Assembly: GCA_022564295.1 (NCBI GenBank)
Contig: JADFLR010000004.1
Span: 75,840-139,839 of the forward strand
DNA from: Bacteroidota bacterium
GTDB lineage: Bacteria > Bacteroidota > Ignavibacteria > Ignavibacteriales > Ignavibacteriaceae
Reading direction: 5' to 3'
DNA: 64,000 nt
Shown: piece after piece, positions 1 through 9,035 of the stretch
Layout: each line of letters opens with the position of its first letter
How positions within the stretch are numbered: the first letter of the stretch is position 1
The notes under the pieces: generated by a model
What the model was told of the DNA's origin: nothing
Database searches by the model: none
The model's input: the letters and a program-made list of their open reading frames with translations, nothing else
Translations under genes and position numbers: made by a program

Positions 1-1
1 C

Positions 2-76
2 TGGGGTAGGGATATGCTCGAAATTATTAAAGACAAGGTGATTAAAAGTAATAAGTTTTTCATAGCTCCTCATTAA
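2..76 (+). CDS. 3' end of an unidentified CDS (partial)
   Basis: An open frame enters from the left edge and ends at TAA 74-76. It reads as 24 residues, beginning WGRDMLEII and ending FFIAPH, followed by about 70 bases with no obvious gene before the convergent neighbour. The composition is plausible for a protein C-terminus, but it is too short to name. It could be a chance open frame; the edge of the window prevents a decision. Confidence 0.45.
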   Translation, partial: WGRDMLEIIKDKVIKSNKFFIAPH

Positions 77-149
77 GAAAAATATTGGAGGAATAATAAT
101 CAAAAATAAGAATTATTAACATAACTTAATTTAGGTCCTAAGAAAAAAA

Positions 150-533
150 TCAAACAGTTTTCGGAAGTATTTGAACTTCAATATATGAAGGAAATAGAGA
201 ATATTCTGAATCAATATAAATACCAATTTTCCCTTCAGTTCCTATTGATTGCAATAAAATAAATCCATTATCTTCATCTACTAATTTAATTGTTACTAGA
301 TCATTTCCTTCCAGAATTTTGAATTTCGCTTTTACAGTTCTTAACGGCACTTCCCAGCCCATTGCATTTATTGGAATAACAGTTACTTTTATTTCGGAGG
401 ATGGGTCTGCAAAAACTTCCTTCGGTCTAACAACAATTTTAACTTCATAAATGCTGAAGATAAAATAATGCAGATTGAATCCCGCTAAAACTATTAAGAT
501 AAAAAATAAGATAAATCTTTTTATGATTTTCAT
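150..533 (-). CDS. hypothetical membrane-anchored protein, Ig-like domain
   Basis: This is a 127-residue protein from the preferred start at 533, which opens MKIIKRFILFFILIVLAG, a clear signal anchor. A start at 596 would add 21 residues in front of the hydrophobic stretch and is less likely. After the anchor, roughly residues 30-127 form a beta-rich segment (VKIVVRPKEVFADPSSEI). It resembles bacterial Ig-like folds that start with a VxVxPxxxxxxPGxxxxV pattern. It probably sits in the periplasm, tethered to the inner membrane. The gene is monocistronic and convergent with the fragment at the window edge. I recognise no specific function. Confidence 0.6.
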   Translation of the reverse strand: MKIIKRFILFFILIVLAGFNLHYFIFSIYEVKIVVRPKEVFADPSSEIKVTVIPINAMGWEVPLRTVKAKFKILEGNDLVTIKLVDEDNGFILLQSIGTEGKIGIYIDSEYSLFPSYIEVQILPKTV

Positions 534-773
534 TTTTGAAAGCAATACAGCACAATTATTTATGAAATCAAATTTAATGAAATATGACCGCTTCAAACAG
601 GATTTGAAAACAATAGCGACAAAATAATTATTAACTTACGGAACGATTTAAAATTAATATTGTATGAAACAAACGGAGTTGATTCCTAAATTACCTTGTT
701 ATTCCGATGTCATAATAATATATTTTTACGATAATTTTTAATATTTATGAAACAAGCCCCGATGGATCGGGAC

Positions 774-810
774 GAGTTCCATCTGACCTTAATTAGAAAT
801 TTTAAACAAA
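774..810 (+). promoter_or_regulatory. leader repeat copy A upstream of TPR lipoprotein gene
   Basis: Bases 774-800 (GAGTTCCATCTGACCTT then AATTAGAAAT) match 25 of 27 bases of a second copy at 52390-52416. Both copies end exactly 9 bases before the chosen ATG. An inverted repeat, CCCGA at 758-762 with TCGGG at 767-771, lies just upstream. The ATG at 747 reads through this element and is therefore a less likely start. The function is unknown; a 5' leader or translational element is an inference. Confidence 0.5.
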
Positions 811-2612
811 TGAAATATCTTTTACACATAGCAATCCTTATTAGTTTACTCGTTGGTTGTTCCGGAACTAAAGAAGTGCACCAGGCAACAACTAATAAAC
901 AATTTGAGGAAGTTGATAATCCCAAAGAGAAGGCACTGGAACACTTTCTTAACGGAAGTATTGCAGAGCAGGAAGGTGATTACCAAACTGCTGTTTTAGA
1001 ATATCAAAATGCATTGAAATATGACATAAGTGGCGGTATCTATTATGCATTGGCAAAATCATATCTGGCTAATAATAAACTATCAAATGCACTTCAAAAT
1101 ATTCGTTTGGCAGTTGAAGATGATCCTAAAGAAACTGAATATTATAATTTGATGGCAGACATTTTCATCACTGCAAGGGAAAATGATTCTGCGGCAGTTG
1201 TGCTTGAAAAACTTATTGAACTTGATTCAACAGATGTTAACACTTATTATAAATTAGCCCGTGTTTATGAAAATTCGAAACCGCTTGAAGCAATAAGAAT
1301 TTATGAACAGTTAATAAAAGTTATTGGTCCAGAATGGAATATATTAATTAGAGTAGCCGAATCATATGAAAAACTTGGTTATAACGAAGAAGCTGCAAAC
1401 TCGCTGGAAAAACTTCTGGCAATAGATCCAAGCAATGTAGCCCTTCAAAAACTTATTATTGAATTTTACCAGCGAACAGAAAATTATGATGCTGCGCTAA
1501 TTATGGTAAATGATATTGTTGAGTCAACACCTGATGATCTTGATGCACGGGAAAAGAAAGCACAAATATTAATTCAAATGGGGGAGTGGGAAGCTGCTTC
1601 TGAAGAATACAATTTTCTTATCCAGCAGGAAGAAATTCCGCTTGAAAGCAAAATTGGGATAGGAGCTTCTTTTTTTGCTAAGGCAATAAGCGATTCATCT
1701 GTCTTACCAGTTGCAAAAGATATTTTTGAAACTATAGATGCTGATACGAACGATTGGCAGGTAAAATTGTATCTTGGAGCAATCGCGTTAAGTGAAAGCG
1801 ATGATTCTACAGCAATTGAATATTTTAAGTACGTTACTGAAAATGCACGCTATAATTCACAAGCATGGATTCGTTTAGGCGGATTGTATTTCGATAACCA
1901 AAAATATGATGAAGCAGAAAAGTTAATGCGCGAAGCAGTTGAAATGTTTCCGAATGATTTTGCCGTTAATTTAATTCTTGGTTTATCGCTCGCACAAAAC
2001 ACTAAAACTTTAGATGCAGAACCCTACTTACTTAAAGCTGTTCAGCTTAACCGGAATGATTTAACAGCGCTCTCGGCTTACGCTTTTACGCTCAGTCGAC
2101 TTGGGCGTGAAGATGAAGCGATTGAGTATCTTAAAATTGCATTAAAGATGGACCCGGATGATGTTAACCTGCTCGGTCAGTTGGGCTTGAGTTATAATAA
2201 TCTAAAATATATGGCTGAAAGTGACAGTGTTTATGAAAAAGCTTTGGAGCTGGAACCTGATAATGCATTAATAAACAACAACTATGCATACTCACTTTCG
2301 GAACGTGCTCTTCAACTTGAACGTGCTTTGAAAATGGTTAACATTGCTTTAGATGCTGATTCAGTTAACTCCTCATATCTCGATACAAAAGGTTGGATTT
2401 TTTATCAACTTGAAGAATATGATAAAGCACAAGAGTATATTGAAAAAGCTATTGAAGCTGACGGAGAGAATTCAGTAATGCTGGAACATTTAGGTGATAT
2501 ACTATTTAAGAAAGGAAAACAATCTCAAGCAATGGAAACATGGAAGAAAGCATTAGATATGGATTCGGATAGTGAAACTCTTATTCAAAAAGTTGAGACG
2601 GGTGTGATTTGA
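810..2612 (+). CDS. TPR-repeat outer-membrane lipoprotein
   Basis: This is a 600-residue protein from ATG 810. That start gives a clean lipoprotein signal, MKYLLHIAILISLLVGCSG, with the lipobox cysteine at about residue 17. An upstream ATG at 747 would add 21 charged residues and spoil the signal. The rest is almost entirely tetratricopeptide repeats, with recurring AxxYYxLA, A..Y..AL and LxPxNxxxxxxLG patterns from about residue 45 to the end. It is most likely a scaffold on the periplasmic face of the outer membrane. The stop overlaps the TTG start of the next gene by 3 bases, so the two are translationally coupled. TPR scaffolds of this size occur in polysaccharide export and Bam-like assembly, but the exact partner cannot be read from the sequence. 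Confidence 0.85.
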   Translation: MKYLLHIAILISLLVGCSGTKEVHQATTNKQFEEVDNPKEKALEHFLNGSIAEQEGDYQTAVLEYQNALKYDISGGIYYALAKSYLANNKLSNALQNIRLAVEDDPKETEYYNLMADIFITARENDSAAVVLEKLIELDSTDVNTYYKLARVYENSKPLEAIRIYEQLIKVIGPEWNILIRVAESYEKLGYNEEAANSLEKLLAIDPSNVALQKLIIEFYQRTENYDAALIMVNDIVESTPDDLDAREKKAQILIQMGEWEAASEEYNFLIQQEEIPLESKIGIGASFFAKAISDSSVLPVAKDIFETIDADTNDWQVKLYLGAIALSESDDSTAIEYFKYVTENARYNSQAWIRLGGLYFDNQKYDEAEKLMREAVEMFPNDFAVNLILGLSLAQNTKTLDAEPYLLKAVQLNRNDLTALSAYAFTLSRLGREDEAIEYLKIALKMDPDDVNLLGQLGLSYNNLKYMAESDSVYEKALELEPDNALINNNYAYSLSERALQLERALKMVNIALDADSVNSSYLDTKGWIFYQLEEYDKAQEYIEKAIEADGENSVMLEHLGDILFKKGKQSQAMETWKKALDMDSDSETLIQKVETGVI

Positions 2613-3397
2613 AAATTGTTCTAACATTTATTCAAATGATAAGTATTGTTCTTACGTTATCCTTTTGGGGATGTGTTCCTTCTAAACCACTTGATGAAGT
2701 TGAAATTCTTCCTTCGGAAAGATTGATAAATAAACTTGAAGCGAACCGAAGAAAAATAAGAAACTTTGAAGGTGTTGGTGTACTAAAAATCGAATCGGAG
2801 CAGTACAATAACAGTGCAAACTTTAGAGTAGTTATGCAAAAACCGGATTCAATTTATCTTACCATTCTCGGTCCATTTGGAATAGAGCTTGCCCATGCAT
2901 TAGTTACAAATGATAACTACATTTTTTATGATGCTCTTGAAAATACAGCATACACGGGAGAAGTGAATGACGATATTCTGAAAAATATTTTTAAGATCAA
3001 TTTATCGTTCAGTGATCTGTTAGATGCTTTTGTCGGTTCGGTTAATCTTACAAAAAATCTTTACAAGCAGCCGGATTATTACGAAGTTGTTTATGATAAA
3101 TATGTATTAACCTATATTGATTCGATTAATGGAATGACAACAACTTATAAAGTTGATATAAGGGAATTGAGTATTACCGATTACCAATTAATATCAAATG
3201 ACGGCTCGGTGAATATTAAAGGGAAGTATTCAAGTTTTGAATTGCTGGATAATGTAGCAGTACCGTTTACCATTGAGATAGAAAATAAGTTAGCCGATCA
3301 GAAATTAAGTATTGATTACAGAAATATTGTTGCTAACCAAAGAGATGTTTATATCGATTTTATTCTGCCGAAAGATGCCACAATTATTTCCTGGTGA
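2609..3397 (+). CDS. DUF4292-type lipoprotein (LolA/LolB-like fold)
   Basis: This 262-residue protein starts at TTG 2609, overlapping the upstream stop. It opens with a signal sequence and lipobox (LTLSFWGC at about residues 16-23). The segment IRNFEGVGVLKIES near residues 51-64, followed by alternating beta strands with motifs like ANFRVVMQKPDSIYLTILGPFGIELA, is typical of DUF4292 lipoproteins. These are distantly related to LolA/LolB lipoprotein carriers. It is probably a periplasmic or outer-membrane lipoprotein that binds acyl chains; this is an inference from fold similarity. It is coupled to the TPR lipoprotein upstream and to the LytM protein downstream, which suggests a shared envelope function. 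Confidence 0.75.
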   Translation: MKIVLTFIQMISIVLTLSFWGCVPSKPLDEVEILPSERLINKLEANRRKIRNFEGVGVLKIESEQYNNSANFRVVMQKPDSIYLTILGPFGIELAHALVTNDNYIFYDALENTAYTGEVNDDILKNIFKINLSFSDLLDAFVGSVNLTKNLYKQPDYYEVVYDKYVLTYIDSINGMTTTYKVDIRELSITDYQLISNDGSVNIKGKYSSFELLDNVAVPFTIEIENKLADQKLSIDYRNIVANQRDVYIDFILPKDATIISW

Positions 3398-4659
3398 TGA
3401 CAACCGCACATAAAATATTAATCCTTACCTTACTTTTATCTTCATTTCTATTTCCGCAGGATGAGGATCAAATTGAAGAAAAAAAATCACAGCTCTTTCT
3501 TTTAAGGAATGAAATTGCTCAATTAGAAAATGAACTTTCCCAAAAAACACAAAAAGAAAAAGAATCATTCGAAGCATTAGAAAATTATAATAAGCAGGCA
3601 TTCCTCTTAAATAAAGTTATAAACAAACTTAGAAAAGAAGAAGCAATTCAGCAAAAAGAAATTACCAACCTCGAAAAAGAAATAAAAAGTATTGAAAAAG
3701 AGATTAACTTGCTGAAAGATAATTATGCAAAGTACGTTGTGGCGTTGTACAAAAAAGGCACATACAATGAGTTGGAGAGCATAGTTAATGCAGAATCGTT
3801 AAGACAGGCGGTTGTACGAATTCATTATCTTCATAAGTTTTCTGAAAGAAGAAAATTTGATCTTGAAGAATTTAAATTTAAAAAGCAAAAACTGTTTTCA
3901 GCTAAGTCCAGAATGGAGTTTGAGAAGAGAAAAAAAGCACAATTAGTAGCAGAAAAGAAATCGGATGAAGGGCAGTTAGAGAATAAACTTGATGAGCGCA
4001 GGAGAGTTTTATCATCCATTAAAAAAGATAAAGCAGAACTGCTAAAAACATTAACTGTTAAAAAACAATCGCAGGAACAAATAAAGTCTTTAATTGCAAA
4101 ACTTGTTGAAGAAGCGGAAAGAAGAAAAAGAGAAGAAGAATTAAGGGGAAATCAGTTGCTAGCTTCAAAAGACGGAGAAATTGTAAGTGAAACCGACTTA
4201 ATTGAAGAAAGCGATGTGGGAGTTGAATATTCATTAAACACCTCAACTTTTTCATCTTTTACCGAGCTTAAAGGTAATATGCTCTGGCCATTACATAACG
4301 GAAAAATTGTTAAGCGATTCGGGCAAAACAGAAATGCTGAACTGAAGACGGTCACAGTAAATTATGGTGTAGATATTTCTTTAAAAAAAGATCCAAATGT
4401 ACGATGTGTTGCAGAGGGAATTGTGTCTGCAATTGATTGGCTCCCCGGTTATGGAAGCGTAATTATAGTTACACATAGAGGTGATTACAGAACGGTGTAC
4501 GGTCACCTTGCCGAAATATATATTGATGAAGGTGATAAAGTAGCAACAGGAAAAGTGATTGCAAAGATTGGTGAAAGTGTTGACGGCAAAGTGTTGCATT
4601 TTGAAATATGGAACTCGAGAACCAATCAAAACCCTGAAAAATGGCTGGCGAAAAAATAA
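3397..4659 (+). CDS. EnvC-like coiled-coil LytM/M23 protein
   Basis: This is a 420-residue protein. The ATG at 3397 overlaps the previous TGA by one base (TGATG); a GTG at 3394 is the alternative. Order: signal peptide (residues 1-20), a long charged coiled coil (about 22-255), then a C-terminal M23/LytM domain (about 293-418). From memory of the LytM family, the zinc motif HxxxD reads NYGVD here and the HxH motif reads VLH. One zinc ligand and one catalytic His are therefore missing, while the Asp, the YGHL His and the last His remain. This is the pattern of non-hydrolytic EnvC/NlpD-type activators that switch on cell-wall amidases during division. It would act in the periplasm. The next gene begins 22 bases downstream. 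Confidence 0.8.
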   Translation: MTTAHKILILTLLLSSFLFPQDEDQIEEKKSQLFLLRNEIAQLENELSQKTQKEKESFEALENYNKQAFLLNKVINKLRKEEAIQQKEITNLEKEIKSIEKEINLLKDNYAKYVVALYKKGTYNELESIVNAESLRQAVVRIHYLHKFSERRKFDLEEFKFKKQKLFSAKSRMEFEKRKKAQLVAEKKSDEGQLENKLDERRRVLSSIKKDKAELLKTLTVKKQSQEQIKSLIAKLVEEAERRKREEELRGNQLLASKDGEIVSETDLIEESDVGVEYSLNTSTFSSFTELKGNMLWPLHNGKIVKRFGQNRNAELKTVTVNYGVDISLKKDPNVRCVAEGIVSAIDWLPGYGSVIIVTHRGDYRTVYGHLAEIYIDEGDKVATGKVIAKIGESVDGKVLHFEIWNSRTNQNPEKWLAKK

Positions 4660-4681
4660 CAACTTTATGTCGGTTAACTAA

Positions 4682-5959
4682 TTGATACAACTTCCGAAAA
4701 AATTAAAACCCTATCAAAGATTAATACAAAATTTTACATCTCTTTCAATTTTACAAATTGCAAATTATTTATTCCCATTAATCGTACTGCCGTATGTTGT
4801 GCGTATACTCGGTCCTGCAAAGTATGGTTTAATTAATTTCGCTGCGGCATTTATTGCATACTTCAATTTAATAAGTGATTACGGATTTAGTCTTTCCGGC
4901 ACAAAAGAAATATCGATCATCAGGGATGATAAAGAAAAACTCTCAAAAACTTTTTCAACAATTATTACAATTAAACTTCTTCTTTCCATATTTTCCTTTC
5001 TTATCTTCATTGTCATAGTTTATTTTATACCTTTCTTCAAGAACAACTGGGAAGTTTACGTTTTGAGTTACGGGTTTGTTATAGGCGGAGTCCTCTTCCC
5101 AGGCTGGTTTTACCAGGGAATGGAGCAGATGAAATACATAACAATAATTCAAGTTGTTATTCGCAGCATTGTAACTGCACTTATCTTTATACTGATTAAG
5201 AAAGAGGATGATTACCTGCTGCTTGTTTTATTAAATTCAATAGCTCAAATAATGATTGGAATATTAGGAGTAATCATAGTGTTGATCAAATTTCAAATAG
5301 AATTCAGGCTACCTACAATTAATGAAATTAAGTTTCAATTAAAATCCGGCTGGAACATTTTCCAGTCGATGATTGCAATAAACGTTTATACTACATCCAA
5401 CACATTTATCCTTGGATTGTTTGCAAGCGAAACAATTGTTGGATATTATGCAGCGGCTGATAAAATAAGAATAGCATTTCAGGGAATTCAATCCGTATTA
5501 TCGCAGACAGTATTTCCTTATGTTAACAGCCTGGTAAAGGAATCTTATGAAAAGTTTATTTTATTCATAAAGAGATTATTGAAGTTAGAATTTGCAATAG
5601 GTTTTTCAGCAAGTTTAATATTATTTATTTTTTCGTATCAACTAACTGATCTTATACTCGGAAATAAATTTGAAGTATCTGGAGAATTGTTGAGAATTAT
5701 TGCAGTTCTTCCGCTATTAATATCTTTGAGCAATGTATTTGGAATTCAATTAATGCTTCCGCTCGGCTATGATAGAGCATTTAACAGAATAATAAGTTCT
5801 GCTGCATTGGTGCATATACTTTTATTGATAGTAATTGTGCCTGCATATTTTGCAGTTGGTGCGTCAATTGCGGTAGTTATAACTGAGTTTGTTGTTACAC
5901 TTTTAACATATTTGTTTGTTCAGAAAAAGAAAATTTTATATAGTAATAATGAAATATGA
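4682..5959 (+). CDS. oligosaccharide flippase (Wzx / RfbX family)
   Basis: This 425-residue polytopic membrane protein is typical of the polysaccharide transporter branch of the MATE-like (MOP) superfamily. The opening segment, with NYLFPLIVLPYVVRILGP at about residues 23-40, is the family signature. About 12-14 hydrophobic segments follow. It should flip undecaprenyl-linked repeat units across the inner membrane. The start is TTG 4682 with a weak ribosome binding site, 22 bases after the LytM gene. Its end overlaps the start of the glf gene by 11 bases. It opens the surface polysaccharide cluster. The linked glycan is unknown, but the adjacent UDP-galactopyranose mutase suggests it contains galactofuranose. 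Confidence 0.88.
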   Translation: MIQLPKKLKPYQRLIQNFTSLSILQIANYLFPLIVLPYVVRILGPAKYGLINFAAAFIAYFNLISDYGFSLSGTKEISIIRDDKEKLSKTFSTIITIKLLLSIFSFLIFIVIVYFIPFFKNNWEVYVLSYGFVIGGVLFPGWFYQGMEQMKYITIIQVVIRSIVTALIFILIKKEDDYLLLVLLNSIAQIMIGILGVIIVLIKFQIEFRLPTINEIKFQLKSGWNIFQSMIAINVYTTSNTFILGLFASETIVGYYAAADKIRIAFQGIQSVLSQTVFPYVNSLVKESYEKFILFIKRLLKLEFAIGFSASLILFIFSYQLTDLILGNKFEVSGELLRIIAVLPLLISLSNVFGIQLMLPLGYDRAFNRIISSAALVHILLLIVIVPAYFAVGASIAVVITEFVVTLLTYLFVQKKKILYSNNEI

Positions 5960-7040
5960 TTACTTAATAGTAGGTGCAGGATTTGCAGGTTCAGTGATGG
6001 CTGAAAGATTAGCTACTCAATTAGATAAAAAAGTTTTAATTGTTGAAAAGAGACCTCACATTGGCGGTAACGCTTACGATGAATATGACGAACACGGAAT
6101 CTTGGTTCACAGATACGGACCTCATATATTTCACACAAACAGTAAGAAAGTATTCGATTATCTTTCTCAATTTACTGAGTGGATTCCTTACGAACATAAA
6201 GTTTTAGCGAAATTAGATGGCAAGTTGTATCCAATCCCAATTAACAGAATTACGTTGAACAAACTGTATAACTTAGAATTTCAAACAGACAAAGATGTGG
6301 AAGAATTTTATAAAAAAGTAAAAGAGAAAAGATATCCTATAAAAAACTCCGAGGATATAATAGTAAATCAAGTCGGAACTGATTTATTTGAAAAATTTTT
6401 CAAGCATTACACAAAAAAACAATGGAACTTAGAACCAAAGGAACTCTCCGCATCAGTTTGCGGCAGAATTCCGGTAAGAACGAATGATGATTGCAGATAC
6501 TTTACTGATAAATATCAATTTATGCCAAAGGATGGATACACAAAAATGTTTGAGAGAATTTTATCTCATAAAAATATTGAAGTTGTGTTAAATACCGATT
6601 ACAAAAAAATAACAAATGATATTAAATTTAATAAGTTAATTTACACCGGACCCATAGATTACTTTTTCGATTATGAATTTGGCAAGCTACCTTATAGGTC
6701 TATCAGGTTTGAATACAGGAATTTTGATATGGAATATTATCAAACAACGGCACAAGTGAATTATGTTAATCATTCGGAAGAATACACCCGTGTAGTTGAG
6801 CATAAATATTTATCCGGACAAAGAGCAAAAGACACAACTGTAAGTTTTGAATATCCGCAGAGTGATGGCGAGCCGTTTTATCCTATTCCCACAGAAAAAA
6901 ACAGGCAAATTTATTTGAAATATTCGAATCAGGCAAAAAACCTACAAAATGTTCAATTCGTAGGAAGACTTGCAGAATACCAGTATTATAATATGGATCA
7001 GGTTATAGCAAATACGTTGAAGAAGTCTGAAGAGATTTGA
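5949..7040 (+). CDS. glf: UDP-galactopyranose mutase
   Basis: This 363-residue flavoenzyme converts UDP-galactopyranose to UDP-galactofuranose. The N-terminal FAD-binding motif (YLIVGAGFAGS, residues 5-15) is followed by the second dinucleotide signature RPHIGGNAYDE. The UGM hallmark RYGPHIFHTN follows, and the C-terminal FAD contact is QFVGRLAEYQYYNMDQ. The length fits the bacterial family (about 360-390). ATG 5949 is chosen because a TTG at 5916 would add 11 residues before the beta strand of the Rossmann fold. The gene overlaps the flippase gene by 11 bases and abuts the next glycosyltransferase directly. It implies a galactofuranose-containing glycan. Confidence 0.95.
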   Translation: MKYDYLIVGAGFAGSVMAERLATQLDKKVLIVEKRPHIGGNAYDEYDEHGILVHRYGPHIFHTNSKKVFDYLSQFTEWIPYEHKVLAKLDGKLYPIPINRITLNKLYNLEFQTDKDVEEFYKKVKEKRYPIKNSEDIIVNQVGTDLFEKFFKHYTKKQWNLEPKELSASVCGRIPVRTNDDCRYFTDKYQFMPKDGYTKMFERILSHKNIEVVLNTDYKKITNDIKFNKLIYTGPIDYFFDYEFGKLPYRSIRFEYRNFDMEYYQTTAQVNYVNHSEEYTRVVEHKYLSGQRAKDTTVSFEYPQSDGEPFYPIPTEKNRQIYLKYSNQAKNLQNVQFVGRLAEYQYYNMDQVIANTLKKSEEI

Positions 7041-7994
7041 ATGAAGAATAAAATTCCCATTTTTCTTATTACTCATGATAGACCTTATCTTTTACCAAAA
7101 GTATTAGATAGACTTATCAAATTTACAAATTTAGACGAATTTGAGATTTGGATTTTGGATAATGCTTCGAAGGCTTCTACTAAGAAAATCATATCAGCAT
7201 ATACTGAAAAATATAAATTCATTAATGTTTTTACACAGGAATTTAATCAAATCTCGATAATTCAAAATTCAATTGTAAGCAAATTAAAAAGAGATCTTTA
7301 TATTAAAATTGATGATGATATCTTAGTTACAAAAAATTGGCATGATAGCTTTATAAATGTTTATCAGAGAAATAATAAGGATATAAGTATTGGATCAGTT
7401 ATTATACCTATTAATGGATTTGGTTGGGTACCCTTTCTAGAAATAATGAATTTGAAAGAAGAGTTTAAATCAAAGTTTAATGGTATTGAATTAATTCAAG
7501 GATGTACTGAACCAGCAGTTTGGAATAATCCTAAAGTCTGTGAATTTATTTGGGGCAAATGTCTATCATTAGATAAAACTGCGCAATCATTTCTTGATAT
7601 TCAGAATAATGATTATACTGATTTGTTAGTGCCTCATAGATATTCTATTGGGGCAATAATTTTCGCACATAAATTTTGGGAAAAGATGGGCGGTTGGAAT
7701 GTAGATGAGAATTTTAATAAGAGATTGAATATTTTTAAATTTCTCTCTAAGACAAACAAGTTTATCGCTAGAATCAGAATTAAAGAAGAACAGAGAAGAG
7801 CCCAGGAAATTATAAGGGTACTGACTAAAATTAATGTTTCAGCTTTAGGAATTGAAGAGGAGCGTTTGTTTAGATTTTCGATGGAGAACGGTCTTAAACA
7901 ATATGTTACTACGGAAGGAATCGTTTATCATTTTTCGTTTCATCCCGTAGAAGAATATTTGATGAGAAAAATATATTTGGAAATAAATTATTGA
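7041..7994 (+). CDS. GT2-like glycosyltransferase
   Basis: This is a 317-residue cytoplasmic protein with an N-terminal GT-A domain. It opens with the nucleotide-binding strand IPIFLITHDRPYLLPKVLD, then WILDNAS at about residues 36-42, and the metal-binding DDD motif in IKIDDDILV near residue 94. The C-terminal half shows no membrane segments. It starts with ATG immediately after the glf stop, so the genes are coupled. Donor and acceptor sugars cannot be inferred. It matches the looser GT2 types that handle LPS or capsule sugars. The AT content is visibly higher than in the housekeeping genes, as across the whole glycosyltransferase stretch. Confidence 0.75.
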   Translation: MKNKIPIFLITHDRPYLLPKVLDRLIKFTNLDEFEIWILDNASKASTKKIISAYTEKYKFINVFTQEFNQISIIQNSIVSKLKRDLYIKIDDDILVTKNWHDSFINVYQRNNKDISIGSVIIPINGFGWVPFLEIMNLKEEFKSKFNGIELIQGCTEPAVWNNPKVCEFIWGKCLSLDKTAQSFLDIQNNDYTDLLVPHRYSIGAIIFAHKFWEKMGGWNVDENFNKRLNIFKFLSKTNKFIARIRIKEEQRRAQEIIRVLTKINVSALGIEEERLFRFSMENGLKQYVTTEGIVYHFSFHPVEEYLMRKIYLEINY

Positions 7995-8077
7995 AGATAC
8001 ACAATATTTCTGAATTCAAAATTTAAATATCATTAAATGAATAAGATTATAATCTATTTGTTGAAGACATTTAGAAA

Positions 8078-8983
8078 ATGCTTAATATGAATGAAGAACC
8101 ATTAGTAACAGTAAATATTTTATCATACAACAGAAAAGATGAATTACGCCAGACACTTAAAAAAGTGTATGAACAGAGCTATAAAAACATTGAAGTAATA
8201 GTTGTTGATAATGCTTCTTCAGACCGTACCCCTGAAATGGTGGAAGAAGAATTCCTGGATGTAAAACTGATAAAATTAGATAAAAACATTGGTATTGCAG
8301 GGTGGAATAAAGGATTTGAAATAGCTAACGGTGAATATGTTTTAGTTTTGGATGACGATAGCTATCCTGATCTTATGTCAATACAAAAAGCTCTCGATTG
8401 TACAATGAAAGATGAAAATATAGGTATTATATATATGCCAATATATAACCTTTATCATAATAAGCTTGAAGGTAATAATATTGATGTAAATAATCCACGA
8501 ACATTTATTGGGTGTGGTGGACTTATAAAATCTGAGGTCATTAGTAAAGTTGGGCTGTATAATGATTTATTATTTCTATATGAACACGAAATAGAATTTT
8601 CAATGAGAGTTTATAACGAAGGATTTGTTATTAAGTATTGTCCTGATGCTGTAATTTATCATGAAAATTCTCTCAAGAATAGAAAAGTAATAAATAAGAT
8701 TGATCAAAGGAAGATATATTTCATCTCTAGAAACTATATTATTATACTATTCCTTCATTTTAGCTTAGGTAATTTTATATTCTTTGTACCTCAGTTAATT
8801 ATAGGACGAATTATTCCCTCCTTATTTCAAGGGGCATTTTATAATACTGTTAAAGGATTCACAATATCGATATTATTATTACCCAGCTTAGTAAAAAAAC
8901 GAACTGTTCTTAAAAAAAGTATCCGACGGTTCTATAATTTAGGAAATTATATGGGGCGTTTCGTCGTAGAAAAAAATTATTGA
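8078..8983 (+). CDS. GT2 family glycosyltransferase
   Basis: This 301-residue protein has a canonical GT-A core: VTVNILSYNRKDEL (about 10-23), VVDNASSDRT (about 39-48), and the DxD motif LVLDDDSYPD (about 89-98). The acceptor-side segment ELLFLYEHEIEFSMR-like (residues about 160-180) is typical of rhamnosyl- or galactosyl-transferases of the WbbL/Rfb type. A hydrophobic stretch around residues 217-240 suggests membrane association. ATG 8078 is used; ATG 8087 is an in-frame alternative. It follows the previous gene after 83 bases. The sugar specificity is unknown. Confidence 0.87.
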   Translation: MLNMNEEPLVTVNILSYNRKDELRQTLKKVYEQSYKNIEVIVVDNASSDRTPEMVEEEFLDVKLIKLDKNIGIAGWNKGFEIANGEYVLVLDDDSYPDLMSIQKALDCTMKDENIGIIYMPIYNLYHNKLEGNNIDVNNPRTFIGCGGLIKSEVISKVGLYNDLLFLYEHEIEFSMRVYNEGFVIKYCPDAVIYHENSLKNRKVINKIDQRKIYFISRNYIIILFLHFSLGNFIFFVPQLIIGRIIPSLFQGAFYNTVKGFTISILLLPSLVKKRTVLKKSIRRFYNLGNYMGRFVVEKNY

Positions 8984-9035
8984 TAAGAAGTCTGATCATT
9001 AAATGACAATTTATCTTTTATCTCGAAATTAACTA

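Noticed and set aside
747-809. Upstream ATG start for the TPR lipoprotein
   Set aside because: The added 21 residues are encoded by the leader repeat and push the lipoprotein signal inward; ATG 810 gives a standard signal.
4381-4690. Overlapping minus-strand frames opposite the LytM domain
   Set aside because: They are antisense to a conserved domain; Cys/His-rich content arises from the reverse complement and not from a zinc protein.
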